A stretch of 64,000 nt of DNA. Origin: Vallitalea pronyensis. GTDB taxonomy: Bacteria; Bacillota; Clostridia; Lachnospirales; Vallitaleaceae. The stretch's first letter is position 1; every line of letters begins with the position of its first letter. The notes under the pieces were generated by a model that was given only the letters and a program-made list of their open reading frames with translations, was not told the DNA's origin and did not search any database. The stretch is from assembly GCF_018141445.1 (NCBI RefSeq), contig NZ_CP058649.1, positions 5,723,001 through 5,787,000 on the forward strand, read 5' to 3'. Position numbers and translations under genes: made by a program. Positions 53,235 through 63,122 of the stretch are shown piece after piece.

Positions 53235-53284
53235 TATAATGAATATACCTTATTTGTGTGCAAATGACATGTCACCTTTGTCAT
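53235..53284 (-). promoter_or_regulatory. Promoter and response-regulator-type dyad of the exporter operon
   Basis: The dyad ATGACA-N9-TGTCAT (53264-53284) abuts a -35-like TTGCAC (53258-53263) on its upstream side; -10 candidate ATTATA (53235-53240) at 17 bp. A dyad at this place fits activation by the response regulator encoded just upstream. Confidence 0.55.
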
Positions 53285-53326
53285 AACCACCCATGACTTT
53301 TTGCATATTTTATATCCTGATGCCTG

Positions 53327-53971
53327 TTACAATTTATTTTTAACAGCGAATATGGCCAATTGGGTTCTATCCCTTAGTTGTAGCTTGGATAAAATATTGG
53401 TGATGTGATTTTTAACTGTTCCTTCACTCAAAAAAAGAACGTTAGCTATTTCTTTGTTATTATGCCCTTCTGCAAGTAATTTACAAATGTCTTTTTCTCG
53501 TATTGTTAGCTGTTCGATATCCATTGAAGACGCCTGTTCTTCTTCCCCTGCTATTTTTTTAAACTGATTCACGATCTTCGTTGCCACTGTCGGGTTAATT
53601 AATGTACCCCCATGATAAACCGTTCGTATGGCCTCTGAAATTTCTGTTGGCATAGCATCTTTTAATAGATAGCCAGATGCACCATATTTCAAAGAATTAA
53701 AGATATACTCATCGTCTTGAAAGGTTGTTAACATGATGACTTTTATATCCGGGTTAGATGCCTTGATGGATTGGGTTGCTTCCACACCATTCACCACAGG
53801 CATGCGTATATCCATTAAAACAATATCCACATTCTCGGTTTTGCACTTATTAATGGCTTCTTGGCCATTTCTAACTGCTCCTACAATGGTCATGTCATTG
53901 GCTTTTCCAAGAATCATGCTAAGCCCTTGTAGTATGATATCTTGATCATCTACTAATAATACGTTAATCAA
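53327..53971 (-). CDS. NarL/LuxR family response regulator
   Basis: About 214 residues. Receiver domain VLLVDDQDIILQG, phosphoacceptor in IVLMDIRMPVVNG, conserved YLLKDA, then a LuxR helix-turn-helix (LTIREKDICKLLAEGHNNKEIANVLFLSEGTVKNHI). The start is probably the TTG at 53971 (eight bases from GGAGG, giving INVLLVDDQ); another TTG lies at 53977. Partner of the histidine kinase upstream; the likely target is the exporter operon. Confidence 0.9.
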   Translation of the reverse strand: MINVLLVDDQDIILQGLSMILGKANDMTIVGAVRNGQEAINKCKTENVDIVLMDIRMPVVNGVEATQSIKASNPDIKVIMLTTFQDDEYIFNSLKYGASGYLLKDAMPTEISEAIRTVYHGGTLINPTVATKIVNQFKKIAGEEEQASSMDIEQLTIREKDICKLLAEGHNNKEIANVLFLSEGTVKNHITNILSKLQLRDRTQLAIFAVKNKL

Positions 53972-54025
53972 TAACAATACCTCCTCCCTTTCATATAATG
54001 TCTTGCCTTTGTTGTTTTATCCTAT

Positions 54026-55210
54026 TTATGGGTTAATCATTTTTGTTTCTTGGTACACCTCTAATAATAATGTACCATCAATGACAAAACCTTTTTTATG
54101 GGTATAACTTAGGGTACCGCCTAATAAAGCAACCCGCTCACGCATGCCTTGCAGACCATAGCCTTCTTCTAACAGTTTACATCCTCTGCCATTATCTTCT
54201 ATGTGAAACGTCAATTTTTTATCATCAAGATGAATACGAATATGAATCATGTCTGCTTTTCCATGTCTTATGGCATTGGTCATGGCCTCTTGTATGATGC
54301 GATACAATGTAATATACACTTCAGGTAACAAGGTTATTTTTTCTCCGGTTATATGAAGGTTTATGGCAGCACCTGTTTTGGAAGCAAAATCCTGTACCAG
54401 ACCATGAATTTCATCAAGGTTCCTATCCACCTTATGGGCTTCTTTAAAGGTATGAACGATTTGCCTTACTTTTTTTAAACTCTCTCTGGAGGTATGTTTT
54501 GATTGTTCCATGAGTGTTTTGGCTGCATCCACATCATCTTCTAACATAGTACTTGTCATTTCCAGCTGCATAATAAGACCCGTCAAGTCATGCCCTAATG
54601 TATCATGAAGATCTCTCGCAATACGGTTCCTTTCTTCTACAACGGTTAACGCCTTAATACGGTCTGCATAATGTTGCAATTGCTTATGGGCCTCCAGGAG
54701 TTTATGGTAGAGCTCATGCACTTTTTTTTCTTCTTCTTTATGATATTTAGCAAATCCCATGACCACCATGACAAGAATATTGATGAGTGCAAATAAAAAC
54801 ATCTGAGACATATTGGAAAAACTGGGGTTAATCATGAGTACACTTACAAATTTGTACATGGATGCTATAAAAACCAGACCGCCAATCATAAGAACTTTTC
54901 TCAATGTTAGAAAAAAAGTGGATTCAATCATCACACTTAAGTAGAGTGCATGTATGAAGTAATTAATAGCGAATTTAGAATTCAATTCAATGAGGGCTAT
55001 CATAACGACTTTGAGCATGAGCAACATAAAAATGGTTACTTTTGTCTTGCAAAATTTCTGAAGAATGGATAATAAAATAAAAACGCCAAAGAGAATCAGC
55101 AATAAACTGTATCGACTTCCTCTAGCATCCTCATATGAAAAAGCAAAATAGAATATGATGATTGTCGGTATATGCATGAAGTAATATACCCAATATTTAC
55201 GATTCAGCAT
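54026..55210 (-). CDS. Sensor histidine kinase, HisKA_3 type
   Basis: About 394 residues. Five or six N-terminal membrane helices without a large outer domain, a short coiled coil, then the HisKA_3 dimerisation helix (VEERNRIARDLHDTLGHDLTGLIMQLE, phosphoacceptor His) and a HATPase domain (ITLYRIIQEAMTNAIRHGKA, IEDNGRGC). This is the membrane-sensing DesK/LiaS-like layout, often linked to ABC exporters. The start at 55210 is chosen over 55237 because of GGGTGGGTG upstream. Confidence 0.88.
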   Translation of the reverse strand: MLNRKYWVYYFMHIPTIIIFYFAFSYEDARGSRYSLLLILFGVFILLSILQKFCKTKVTIFMLLMLKVVMIALIELNSKFAINYFIHALYLSVMIESTFFLTLRKVLMIGGLVFIASMYKFVSVLMINPSFSNMSQMFLFALINILVMVVMGFAKYHKEEEKKVHELYHKLLEAHKQLQHYADRIKALTVVEERNRIARDLHDTLGHDLTGLIMQLEMTSTMLEDDVDAAKTLMEQSKHTSRESLKKVRQIVHTFKEAHKVDRNLDEIHGLVQDFASKTGAAINLHITGEKITLLPEVYITLYRIIQEAMTNAIRHGKADMIHIRIHLDDKKLTFHIEDNGRGCKLLEEGYGLQGMRERVALLGGTLSYTHKKGFVIDGTLLLEVYQETKMINP

Positions 55211-55498
55211 CGTTATCACCCACCCTTCTATACTCACATGTTACAATTATAAGCTACCTTCCCATAGATTTCAATTAATCTATATCATTTTGGTTGCCTT
55301 CTATAGATAAATGTAAGTTTTTGTTATTTATTCTTGCCTTTCAACAAAAAAAGTGACATCATAAAACCAGTTGTTCATTTAGAAAAATTAGTGGCTTTAG
55401 ACCGCCTATGCAATAGCAAGACTAGACATGGTTGCAACATGTATTTTTAGGCTTTTTTATTGACATATATCCTCCTAAAAAACTTAAAGAATTATTGC

Positions 55499-55527
55499 TT
55501 GACTTACCCCTTGATACATGTTATTGT
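55499..55527 (+). promoter_or_regulatory. Promoter of the pyrBI operon
   Basis: -35 TTGACT (55499-55504), 17-bp spacer, -10 TATTGT (55522-55527). Confidence 0.65.
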
Positions 55528-55540
55528 AGTTGAAAAGGTA

Positions 55541-55690
55541 TCTTTAATCTAGTCCAAGAGAGACTAGGAAGGTGACATAAAGTGGTTAATGAGACATAAC
55601 TGTATGCTGTGTAACCGTATACAGATTTTATATGGCTATTAACTTAGATTATGATGATACACCTTCCTTCTATGAGGAAGGTTTTTTTAT
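55541..55690 (+). promoter_or_regulatory. PyrR-type attenuator of pyrBI
   Basis: The leader has the PyrR-binding loop (TTTAATCTAGTCC, AAGAGAGACTAGGAAGG, 55542-55572), which forms the anti-antiterminator, and an intrinsic terminator (ACCTTCCT / GAGGAAGGT, 55661-55682, then seven T). In Bacillus-like systems UMP-bound PyrR favours termination. The pyrR gene itself is not in the window. Confidence 0.85.
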
Positions 55691-55870
55691 CCTATAGGAA
55701 ATTTAACACATGAGATTAGGAGCGTCTCGTTTGTGCCAAGGAAACTTTTCTACGGATAAATCCACTTTGTAGAACGCGACGTCGTTGCTTTGTTCTGCTA
55801 TCCTTTAGGTGCCTGTAGAATCTAAACAACCTTTAATCTAGTACCGTGATGCTAAAAAGGAGGCTATAAG

Positions 55871-56800
55871 ATGTTGAAAGGAAAACATTTAATCGAACCA
55901 GGTGATTTAACCATTGAGGAATTAGAAGCGATCTTTACATTAGCGGATGCCATCATTCAAGATCCCAAAAAATATAGCGATACATGTAAAGGTCACTTAT
56001 TAGCTACACTCTTTTATGAACCATCCACACGTACACGCTTTAGCTTTGAAGCTGCTATGTTACGATTAGGTGGCGAAATCATTGGTTTTTCTGAACCAAA
56101 CTCGTCATCTGTATCAAAAGGCGAAAGCATCGGTGATACCATTAGAACCATAGGCTGTTACGCAGATATTGCTGTGATGCGCCACCCAAAAGAAGGTGCT
56201 CCTAAATTAGCATCTAAACACGCAACAATTCCTGTCATTAATGCTGGTGATGGTGGACACCAACACCCTACTCAGACCTTAACGGATCTACTCACCATCA
56301 GGTCCTATCGAAAAAGCATATCCAACAATGTGATTGGGTTATGCGGCGATCTAAAATTCGGAAGAACGGTACACTCACTTGTAAAAGCCTTATCCCGCTA
56401 TGAGCATATGAAGTTCGTATTTATTGCGCCGCCTGAACTGGAAATCCCACCATACATCATTGAAGAACTGGGTGACCATCCTTATGACCGTACGTCAAGT
56501 TTAGAAGACGCTATGCCAGAACTTGATATCCTCTATATGACTCGTATTCAGAAAGAACGTTTCTTTAATGAAGAAGATTACTTACGCTTAAAAGGCTATT
56601 ATATATTGGATCAAAAGAAATTAGAGCATGCAAAAGAAGATATGATCATCATGCATCCATTACCCCGTGTTGATGAAATCCATACAGAAGTGGACCAAGA
56701 TCCAAGGGCTATCTATTTTAACCAAGCAAAATATGGTATGTATGTAAGAATGGCACTGATTGTGAAGCTACTTGGCTTAGGAGGGGATTTGCATGCTTAA
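55871..56800 (+). CDS. pyrB: Aspartate carbamoyltransferase, catalytic chain
   Basis: 309 residues. Carbamoyl-phosphate site FYEPSTRTRFSFEAAMLRLGG, HPTQTLTDLLTI, DILYMTRIQKERF and MHPLPRVDEI are all present. It joins carbamoyl phosphate and aspartate, the first committed step of UMP synthesis. AAAGGAGG precedes the ATG. It overlaps pyrI by eight bases. A leader of about 190 nt separates it from the attenuator. Confidence 0.97.
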   Translation: MLKGKHLIEPGDLTIEELEAIFTLADAIIQDPKKYSDTCKGHLLATLFYEPSTRTRFSFEAAMLRLGGEIIGFSEPNSSSVSKGESIGDTIRTIGCYADIAVMRHPKEGAPKLASKHATIPVINAGDGGHQHPTQTLTDLLTIRSYRKSISNNVIGLCGDLKFGRTVHSLVKALSRYEHMKFVFIAPPELEIPPYIIEELGDHPYDRTSSLEDAMPELDILYMTRIQKERFFNEEDYLRLKGYYILDQKKLEHAKEDMIIMHPLPRVDEIHTEVDQDPRAIYFNQAKYGMYVRMALIVKLLGLGGDLHA

Positions 56801-57215
56801 AATAAACGGTATAAAAAGAGGTATTGTCATTGACCACATTAAAGCAGGTCTTGGTTACAAAATCTATAAAGAATTAAAATTAGACCAAGCCAATTACACA
56901 ACGGCATTGATTAAAAATGTATGTTCGAATAAACTAGGTAAGAAAGACCTGATAAAAATTGATAATGTCATTGATTTTGACTTAAATATTCTTGGGCTTA
57001 TTGACCCAGGATTGACCATCACCATCATCGAAGATGAAAAGGTAGTGGATAAAATTAAATTATCCGTTCCTGAACAAGTTGAAGGCATACTCACTTGTAA
57101 AAACCCAAGGTGTGTATCCACCATTGAACACATTGACAACATACTCTTTACCTTGGTAGACCCAGAAAAAAAAGAATATAAATGTGAATTCTGTGATACG
57201 CGTACTTCTCTATAA
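56793..57215 (+). CDS. pyrI: Aspartate carbamoyltransferase, regulatory chain
   Basis: 140 residues. N-terminal allosteric domain (GIVIDHIKAGLGYKIYKEL) binding nucleotides and a C-terminal zinc domain with four cysteines (CKNPRC ... CEFC) that contacts PyrB. Presence of PyrI makes the enzyme a class B, CTP-regulated ATCase, in addition to the RNA-level control. Confidence 0.95.
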   Translation: MLKINGIKRGIVIDHIKAGLGYKIYKELKLDQANYTTALIKNVCSNKLGKKDLIKIDNVIDFDLNILGLIDPGLTITIIEDEKVVDKIKLSVPEQVEGILTCKNPRCVSTIEHIDNILFTLVDPEKKEYKCEFCDTRTSL

Positions 57216-57290
57216 GAAACACGCAATCCGCTTATACCGAGTCACATATATATGAGTATATTCTTGGAATATCTCAACAATCTCCCAAAG

Positions 57291-57326
57291 AAAAGGCTGT
57301 CTATGAATTCCCATAGATAGCCTTTT
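57291..57326. terminator. Bidirectional terminator between pyrI and the sulfatase gene
   Basis: 15-bp stem AAAAGGCTGTCTATG / CATAGATAGCCTTTT, one mismatch, with T-rich ends on both strands. Confidence 0.8.
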
Positions 57327-57336
57327 CACGTAAGGT

Positions 57337-58815
57337 TTATTTTGGACGTGTAAATTCTGTAATTGCTAACCCTGTACTATAATCCAACTGCCTCACTTCA
57401 TCTGTTCGCGTATACCGTTGCCTTGTCATGCCATGATGATCCCAAGTGGCTTCAGGTGCATCTTCTCGCCAAGGTCGTCTCTCCCAATAATAACCTCTAT
57501 ATGGGTCCCTGGTTTCATCCATCCATTGTAAAATGGCATCATGGAGCTCATTACGAATCCCATGGTATTGAGGATCACCAATAAGATTATGCATTTCCTG
57601 TGGGTCCTTTTCCATATCATAGAGTTCATCTTGTGTCATTAAACTAATAACAAGCTTAAAACGCTTATCTACCACTGAGCGAATAGGCTGGTAACCACCA
57701 AATCCATCATGGTCTATTTCATACCGGGTAAACTCAATGAATGCTTTGGTATCTTTACTTTCTTTACCCAATACCCGAGGTATTAAACTACTCCCTGTTA
57801 AATACAGAGGCTTCTCAATATCAAAATAATCCAATACCGTAGGTACCACGTCAATATGAGACGCAGGCAAATCATCGATGGTTTCTTCTGGAATATTATC
57901 TTTCCACGCCATGATAAACGGTATATTGGTAATTTCATCATACATAGCTGGACCTTTGCTGTTAATGCCATGAGAACCTAATGAATCACCATGATCTGAC
58001 GTATAGATGACCATGGCATGCTCTGCATGGTCTTCAATGCAACCCATTAAATGACCAATTTCATAATCCACATAGGCATTACATCCTAACAAACCACGCA
58101 CATCACCTTTACCTCCACCACAGGACTTTGCCCATACTTGAACATGTTCCGGCAAGCTGGATAAATCCATGTCTTGATTTGCTTTTTCTAAATAGGACTT
58201 ACCTTCAAAGGGCTCAAAGTAGCCTTGTGGCGATAGGAATGGGTGATGAGGTTCATCATAAGAAACCACAAGAAAATAGTCTTTATCCTTATTCTTCTTG
58301 ATAAAATCCATGGCTTTTTCCGTACATTTATGGGCATAGGTAAAGGTCTCTTGAATACCCTCACCTTCAAAACAAGTGCCAAATTGTCTTGAACGATAAC
58401 GGTCATCATCATTCATTTCCTCTAGATAATTACACATATCATACCAATAGTCAGCATCCCAACCATCAGGGCATACGCCATCACCAAAATAATCGCCCCC
58501 ATCCAAGTGCCATTTTCCTATATAAGCACTATGAATTGCCGCCTCACTTAGGTGTTGACCTATGGTCCTAGTATGGCCATTAAATGCCATACTGTTGGCA
58601 ACCATGCCATTGGTATGAGGATATGTACCTGTAAATAAAGCTGAACGGGCTGGTCCACACACAGGTTGGCAGGTATAAGCCTTTTCAAACCTTTTTCCAG
58701 TCTTAGCCAGTTTATCCAGATTGGGTGTATGCATATCTTCCTGCTTATTATAAACACTAAGCATGTCTTTCCGCTGGGTATCCGTCATAATCAGTACTAT
58801 TTGTTTCTTCTCCAT
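57337..58815 (-). CDS. Sulfatase (arylsulfatase/heparan-type, cytoplasmic)
   Basis: 492 residues. IVLIMTDTQRKDM at the N-terminus holds the metal aspartates; the formylglycine motif is CGPAR with Cys53 (C-x-P-x-R), so it needs an anaerobic radical-SAM maturase, not encoded in this window. GKWHLDGGD and TSDHGDSLGSHG complete the active site. No signal peptide, so the substrate is cleaved inside the cell, probably a small sulfated sugar. GGTGG before the ATG at 58815 sets the start. Divergent from an AraC regulator. Confidence 0.92.
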   Translation of the reverse strand: MEKKQIVLIMTDTQRKDMLSVYNKQEDMHTPNLDKLAKTGKRFEKAYTCQPVCGPARSALFTGTYPHTNGMVANSMAFNGHTRTIGQHLSEAAIHSAYIGKWHLDGGDYFGDGVCPDGWDADYWYDMCNYLEEMNDDDRYRSRQFGTCFEGEGIQETFTYAHKCTEKAMDFIKKNKDKDYFLVVSYDEPHHPFLSPQGYFEPFEGKSYLEKANQDMDLSSLPEHVQVWAKSCGGGKGDVRGLLGCNAYVDYEIGHLMGCIEDHAEHAMVIYTSDHGDSLGSHGINSKGPAMYDEITNIPFIMAWKDNIPEETIDDLPASHIDVVPTVLDYFDIEKPLYLTGSSLIPRVLGKESKDTKAFIEFTRYEIDHDGFGGYQPIRSVVDKRFKLVISLMTQDELYDMEKDPQEMHNLIGDPQYHGIRNELHDAILQWMDETRDPYRGYYWERRPWREDAPEATWDHHGMTRQRYTRTDEVRQLDYSTGLAITEFTRPK

Positions 58816-58957
58816 ATAGACCACCTTTCAAGTTATGAATACTTTCATTTTTGTTGTTTTAAGCGTATCAAAAAAACAAATGAAAAACTACCCATTATTT
58901 CGATACAAATGTGCCATTTTCCGATATAATAGATAGTAAAGATAAGGAGGTTAGCCC

Positions 58958-59863
58958 ATGAAACATGTTCTTGCCATTAATGATATTAACCCCATAATAA
59001 GAAAAGCTGGTATCCAGGAAGCCCCTATGGATGTCTTGCCTTACCGTATTATTCTGGATTATGAATTCATCTATTGTGAGGCTGGACAGTTTATCATTGA
59101 TTATCCCAATAAATCCGTTACTATCAATCATGGCCAAGTAGCTATTATACCACCAGATACCCTTCATCGATTTCTTGTTCCTACGCGTCACGTCGAAGCA
59201 TATTGGGTACACTTTGATTTTGTCCAGTACCCTTATCAGCAAAAAATTAGTGCCATTGTTCATGAAAAACCTTGGCTAAGTACCATGACGGATATGCATC
59301 TTTATTCTATTCCAAGGCCTGTCATTGAAATTATGCCTCATTATACATTGCCCTCTTTCTTTCATGTGGACCCTCTTATAGAACCCTTACAATTATTTCG
59401 TTCCTTATATAGGTTTCATGATAAGAAACCCTATGGATGGCAATTACAGTGCAAACAGATTCTTCTAACACTGATTTTGGACATGATCGCCAAATTATCC
59501 AAACGTGACAAATCCGATTACCATGACGGTCAACAAGAAGACTTTATCATGCGTATAGAGCAGTACATTCAAGGAAATATCTATCGTCATATGACTGTTG
59601 GTGAATTAGCAAAGCATTTTCATTATCACCCTGATACCTTAACACGACTCTTTAAGTCCAAGCGTAAGCAAACCCTCAAAGCCTATATTCGCCAATGTAA
59701 AGTGGACTCCTCCAAAAACTTACTGACCAACACCCATTATGCCATTGAAACCATAGCAGAAATGTACGGTTTTACAGATCGCACTTATTATTCCAAAGTG
59801 TTCAAAAAAGTAGTAGGTGTCTCTCCCACTACTTATCGAAAGCAACACCCAAAGAACCCATGA
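58958..59863 (+). CDS. AraC family transcriptional regulator (cupin type)
   Basis: 301 residues. N-terminal cupin (EFIYCEAGQFIIDYP, HGQVAIIPPDTLHRF) and C-terminal AraC helix-turn-helices (VGELAKHFHYHPDTLTRLFKSKR, IETIAEMYGFTDRTYYSKVFKKVVGVSPTTYRK). AAGGAGG precedes the ATG. Divergent from the sulfatase gene with 142 bases between starts; likely activates it in response to a sugar. Confidence 0.9.
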   Translation: MKHVLAINDINPIIRKAGIQEAPMDVLPYRIILDYEFIYCEAGQFIIDYPNKSVTINHGQVAIIPPDTLHRFLVPTRHVEAYWVHFDFVQYPYQQKISAIVHEKPWLSTMTDMHLYSIPRPVIEIMPHYTLPSFFHVDPLIEPLQLFRSLYRFHDKKPYGWQLQCKQILLTLILDMIAKLSKRDKSDYHDGQQEDFIMRIEQYIQGNIYRHMTVGELAKHFHYHPDTLTRLFKSKRKQTLKAYIRQCKVDSSKNLLTNTHYAIETIAEMYGFTDRTYYSKVFKKVVGVSPTTYRKQHPKNP

Positions 59864-61003
59864 TATGGCTGTCATGGGTTCTCTGGTCTATTGATCTATT
59901 TATATACATTAATTACGATTATCCTATGGACAACCATAATTAAATCCTTTGGTAAATGGTCCTATGGACCATTGTTATAACCACCACTATTTCCATTAAC
60001 AGGTAGAGGATACTCATTACCCTATGATGGGCTATAAGACGGTGTATATGGAAATAGTGGTTTGGTGGCTTCTAATAAGCCTAATTGCTGAGCAATTAGC
60101 GTAGATAGCATTCATTTGGTTATCTGTTTGCTACAAGTTAACCCGCCGCTTGATACAATCTTTTTTGCATCAGGGTTATTTTTATCTCTTTATATGTATA
60201 ACTTTATGTGGCTTAAGTTATACGCACTGACTTATCCCTCAATAAACTTTATCCTCAAATATGTGTTAACAATAACCTTATCATCTACACGATATAAACC
60301 CCTGCCATGCACGTTGACAACTTGTGCATGAATTACGACACATAGCACTAAAGTCATACACGATACCGTAACGAGTTTGTATTCCAATCACCGTTTTAAA
60401 CACGTATGTCCTTTACACCATGCCTTCTTACCATGTTATTCCTCCCTTCAATATCATGCATTGTGTTGTTTGAGTCATTTCATGATGATTGGTTTCTAAA
60501 GCTGGCTTTAGAGTACATCTTATCATGCATGATTCTTCAATACGTTAATTGTGTAAGTGGAATAAAAAGACAATTTCATCATAGCATACATTCCCCTTTA
60601 ATTTATTACTAAATTGTTAACTAATTATTACAGTATTTCTTATTATATTAACATTTATTTACAATCTTTAAGTAATTATTACGATAAAATAGCGTTTAAT
60701 TGTAGAATTAACATAGAAAAATAACTTTACTCATGATCATTTATAATAAAAAAAAGATATTTTTTATCATATAATATCTTTTTTTATATAATCATTAGTT
60801 ATATTACAAAGATGTAATCAAGCAAATGTATTGTCTTATCCACATCAATTATTACAAACTTATTAAGATCATGTATCTATACCTCTTATAATAATCAAGC
60901 TCAATATCACCATTATTTATACTTTCACTTTATCATGAATAGGATTAAGATGAATAGAACCGACCTATTACCAAGCATAAAGTCCTATCATTAGATATTT
61001 CAA
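59864..61003. other. 1.1 kb AT-rich stretch without an intact gene
   Basis: Contains small hairpins (AATGGTCC TAT GGACCATT at 59955-59973; GTATAACTT/AAGTTATAC near 60200-60228; AAGATATT/AATATCTT with T-run near 60755-60784) and the decayed ORF 59962-60111. Frames of up to 71 codons here lack ribosome binding sites and recognisable motifs. I see no RNA gene. Confidence 0.5.
59962..60111 (-). pseudogene. Possible relic of a Tyr/Asn/Gly/Pro-rich protein gene
   Basis: On the minus strand an ATG at 60111 opens MLSTLIAQQLGLLEATKP, continues PLFPYTPSYSPS, meets a TAG and carries on in the same frame with PLPVNGNSGGYNNGP before a second TAG. The Gly/Asn/Tyr/Pro bias resembles coat- or surface-protein tails. 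No ribosome binding site. Could be chance. Confidence 0.3.
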
Positions 61004-61045
61004 CAAAAAAAGTAAGCTACGGTAAAGATTTGCATAGCTTACGTC
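61004..61045 (-). terminator. Terminator of the YtcJ-like amidohydrolase gene
   Basis: Stem GTAAGCTA / TAGCTTAC (61012-61019, 61035-61042), followed on the minus strand by TTTTTTTGTTG. Confidence 0.75.
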
Positions 61046-61109
61046 TTATTTATACGATATTATTTTTTGTATCGCTTCATGTGTAACGCTTACATTACGT
61101 CCATGAGTA

Positions 61110-62741
61110 TTATCTATTACCCTTGTATTCGTAGACCACCTTACCATCTATCATGGTTAAGATGACTTTTACATCTTTAACTTTTTCATCGGGTACCCCT
61201 GTCACATCTTGGTCTAGTACAACTAAGTCTGCTAACATGTCTTTTTCAATGGAACCTTTCATATGCTCTTCAAAAGACGCATAAGCCCCTTCTTTTGTGA
61301 AATTATAAAGTGCTTCTTCTACACTCACTTTTTGTTCAGGCAACCATCCATTCTCTGGATACCCATCTAATGTTTTTCGAGTAATGGCACAATAAACACC
61401 AGGTAACACATCAAAAGGTTCAACCGGACAATCCGAGCTGTAGGGTGTATGAACACCCATATCCAACATCCTTTTAAAATTATAAGTGGTCTTAGCCCTC
61501 TCCTTACCAATGCGTTCTTCTACAATGGGAATATCTGAATCTAGAAAGATGGGTTGAATATATGCCAGTACATCTAGTTCCCTAAATGCTTCTAATAATG
61601 CCTTTGTTGTTATCTGGCTATGTACAATCCCATGACGATGATTGTGTTTGGGCAGCTTCTTTAATGCTTTCTCAAAGCTTTTGAATGACATGTTCATGAT
61701 CTCATCCCCAATACAATGAATGGCAATCTGCATATGGTGTTCATGTGCAGTCATAACCATGGCATCTAGTTCATCTTGCGTCAGCTTACCAATGCCATAA
61801 GTACCCTGGTCATCTGCATATGGCTGTGATAGATAAGCCGTTCGTGCCCCCAGAGAACCGTCTGCTAAGATTTTAAGGGGTCCTATGCGAAAGAATGCAT
61901 CACCTTGACCCGTACGATATCCCCGTTCTAAAAAGGTCTGAAATTGTTCTAAATTGCCAAGTAAGCACTGCTGATATATTCTTACAGGAAGTCGATTCTC
62001 CTGATTCAATTCTTCATAAGCTTGAAGCACCTGGTATGTATGTTGATGAGAGAATGTATCCAAGTCATCGGTTTGAATGGATGTAATCCCTTCTTTTATG
62101 GCTAACCTGCAAGCTTTAACAATCATGTTTTTAATGGTTTCGACAGAAGGTGCTGGCATGTGGTCATAGATTAAACCCATGGCATTTTCTCGAAATACCC
62201 CTGTTGGTTGGCCTGTTTCGTCAAGATCAAAATGTCCTCCTTCTACTTGAGATGTATGCCCACTAATGCCAAGCATATTTAACGCATAGGAGTTAACCAC
62301 AAGAACATGTCCACAAGCCCTTACGAAACAGATGGGTCTGTCCCTACTAATCTGATCCAAATCATGACGGTTTAATAATCTTGGTTTATCAAATACATTC
62401 TGATTCCACCCTCGACCTCTTATCCACCCTTCTGATTGTGTTGCTTGGGCTGCATATTGCTTCCCTTCTTGAATAATACTTTCAATAGATGTTACCCCAA
62501 CAAGTGATAACATATCGCTTACATGTGCAAAGTTCAATAAATGCATATGACTATCGTTAAATCCAGGTAATAACGTTTTACCATGCAAGTTAATCAATTG
62601 TGTGTCGGCTGTTTGATCTGCTAATACAGATGTATCGTCGCCTACATTTGCAATTTTGTTGCCCAATACAGATACAGCACTGGCATATGGCTGATTTTTG
62701 TTCATAGTTAAAACGGCTCCATTATACAATATAACATCCAT
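61110..62741 (-). CDS. YtcJ-type amidohydrolase (amidohydrolase_3)
   Basis: 543 residues. N-terminal small beta domain (LYNGAVLTMNKNQPYASAVSVLGNKI), metal motif PGFNDSHMHLL, GRGWNQN, GPLKILADGSLGARTAYL, IHCIGDEI, and the late SDCPVEPFDVLPGVYCAITRK. Family members hydrolyse N-substituted amino acids, formamides or similar; the physiological substrate is unknown. Monocistronic. Confidence 0.88.
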   Translation of the reverse strand: MDVILYNGAVLTMNKNQPYASAVSVLGNKIANVGDDTSVLADQTADTQLINLHGKTLLPGFNDSHMHLLNFAHVSDMLSLVGVTSIESIIQEGKQYAAQATQSEGWIRGRGWNQNVFDKPRLLNRHDLDQISRDRPICFVRACGHVLVVNSYALNMLGISGHTSQVEGGHFDLDETGQPTGVFRENAMGLIYDHMPAPSVETIKNMIVKACRLAIKEGITSIQTDDLDTFSHQHTYQVLQAYEELNQENRLPVRIYQQCLLGNLEQFQTFLERGYRTGQGDAFFRIGPLKILADGSLGARTAYLSQPYADDQGTYGIGKLTQDELDAMVMTAHEHHMQIAIHCIGDEIMNMSFKSFEKALKKLPKHNHRHGIVHSQITTKALLEAFRELDVLAYIQPIFLDSDIPIVEERIGKERAKTTYNFKRMLDMGVHTPYSSDCPVEPFDVLPGVYCAITRKTLDGYPENGWLPEQKVSVEEALYNFTKEGAYASFEEHMKGSIEKDMLADLVVLDQDVTGVPDEKVKDVKVILTMIDGKVVYEYKGNR

Positions 62742-63122
62742 GATACTCCCCCTTTCACCTAATTATTCATATGATTGGTGTTTAATCTTATCATGCATGG
62801 GTTTAATCAAGAAAGCCATGCATGCTGTTCATCCATAAATTGTCACATACTTGCCTTTTTCATAAAGAACATGAAAATTGCCTCTGATACTGACACATTA
62901 ATCCCATTGATTTATGATGATTATCTATGCTTATTATACGCGCTAATTCCCTAAAATAAAAGTTAAAAAAGAGGAATTAATAAACAGATACAACCATCTA
63001 CATGATAATATACCCTTTCCTAGGCTATACTATAGCTATGTAAAGTGTTATGAAGCTCTTTTAATTGGTATTCTATTTAGACAAGTAATCGTATAGATAA
63101 ATAATACATGAGGAGGATCATG
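62742..63122. other. Divergent intergenic region
   Basis: 381 bases between the amidohydrolase and the PH-like membrane protein. No RNA gene, strong palindrome or clear promoter pair was identified; a GCATGCATGG/CCATGCATGC-like repeat lies near 62794-62826. Confidence 0.4.

Noticed and set aside
60116..60612. Two plus-strand ORFs of about 70 codons
   Set aside because: No ribosome binding site, no motif, AT-rich region with stops in all frames of neighbours.
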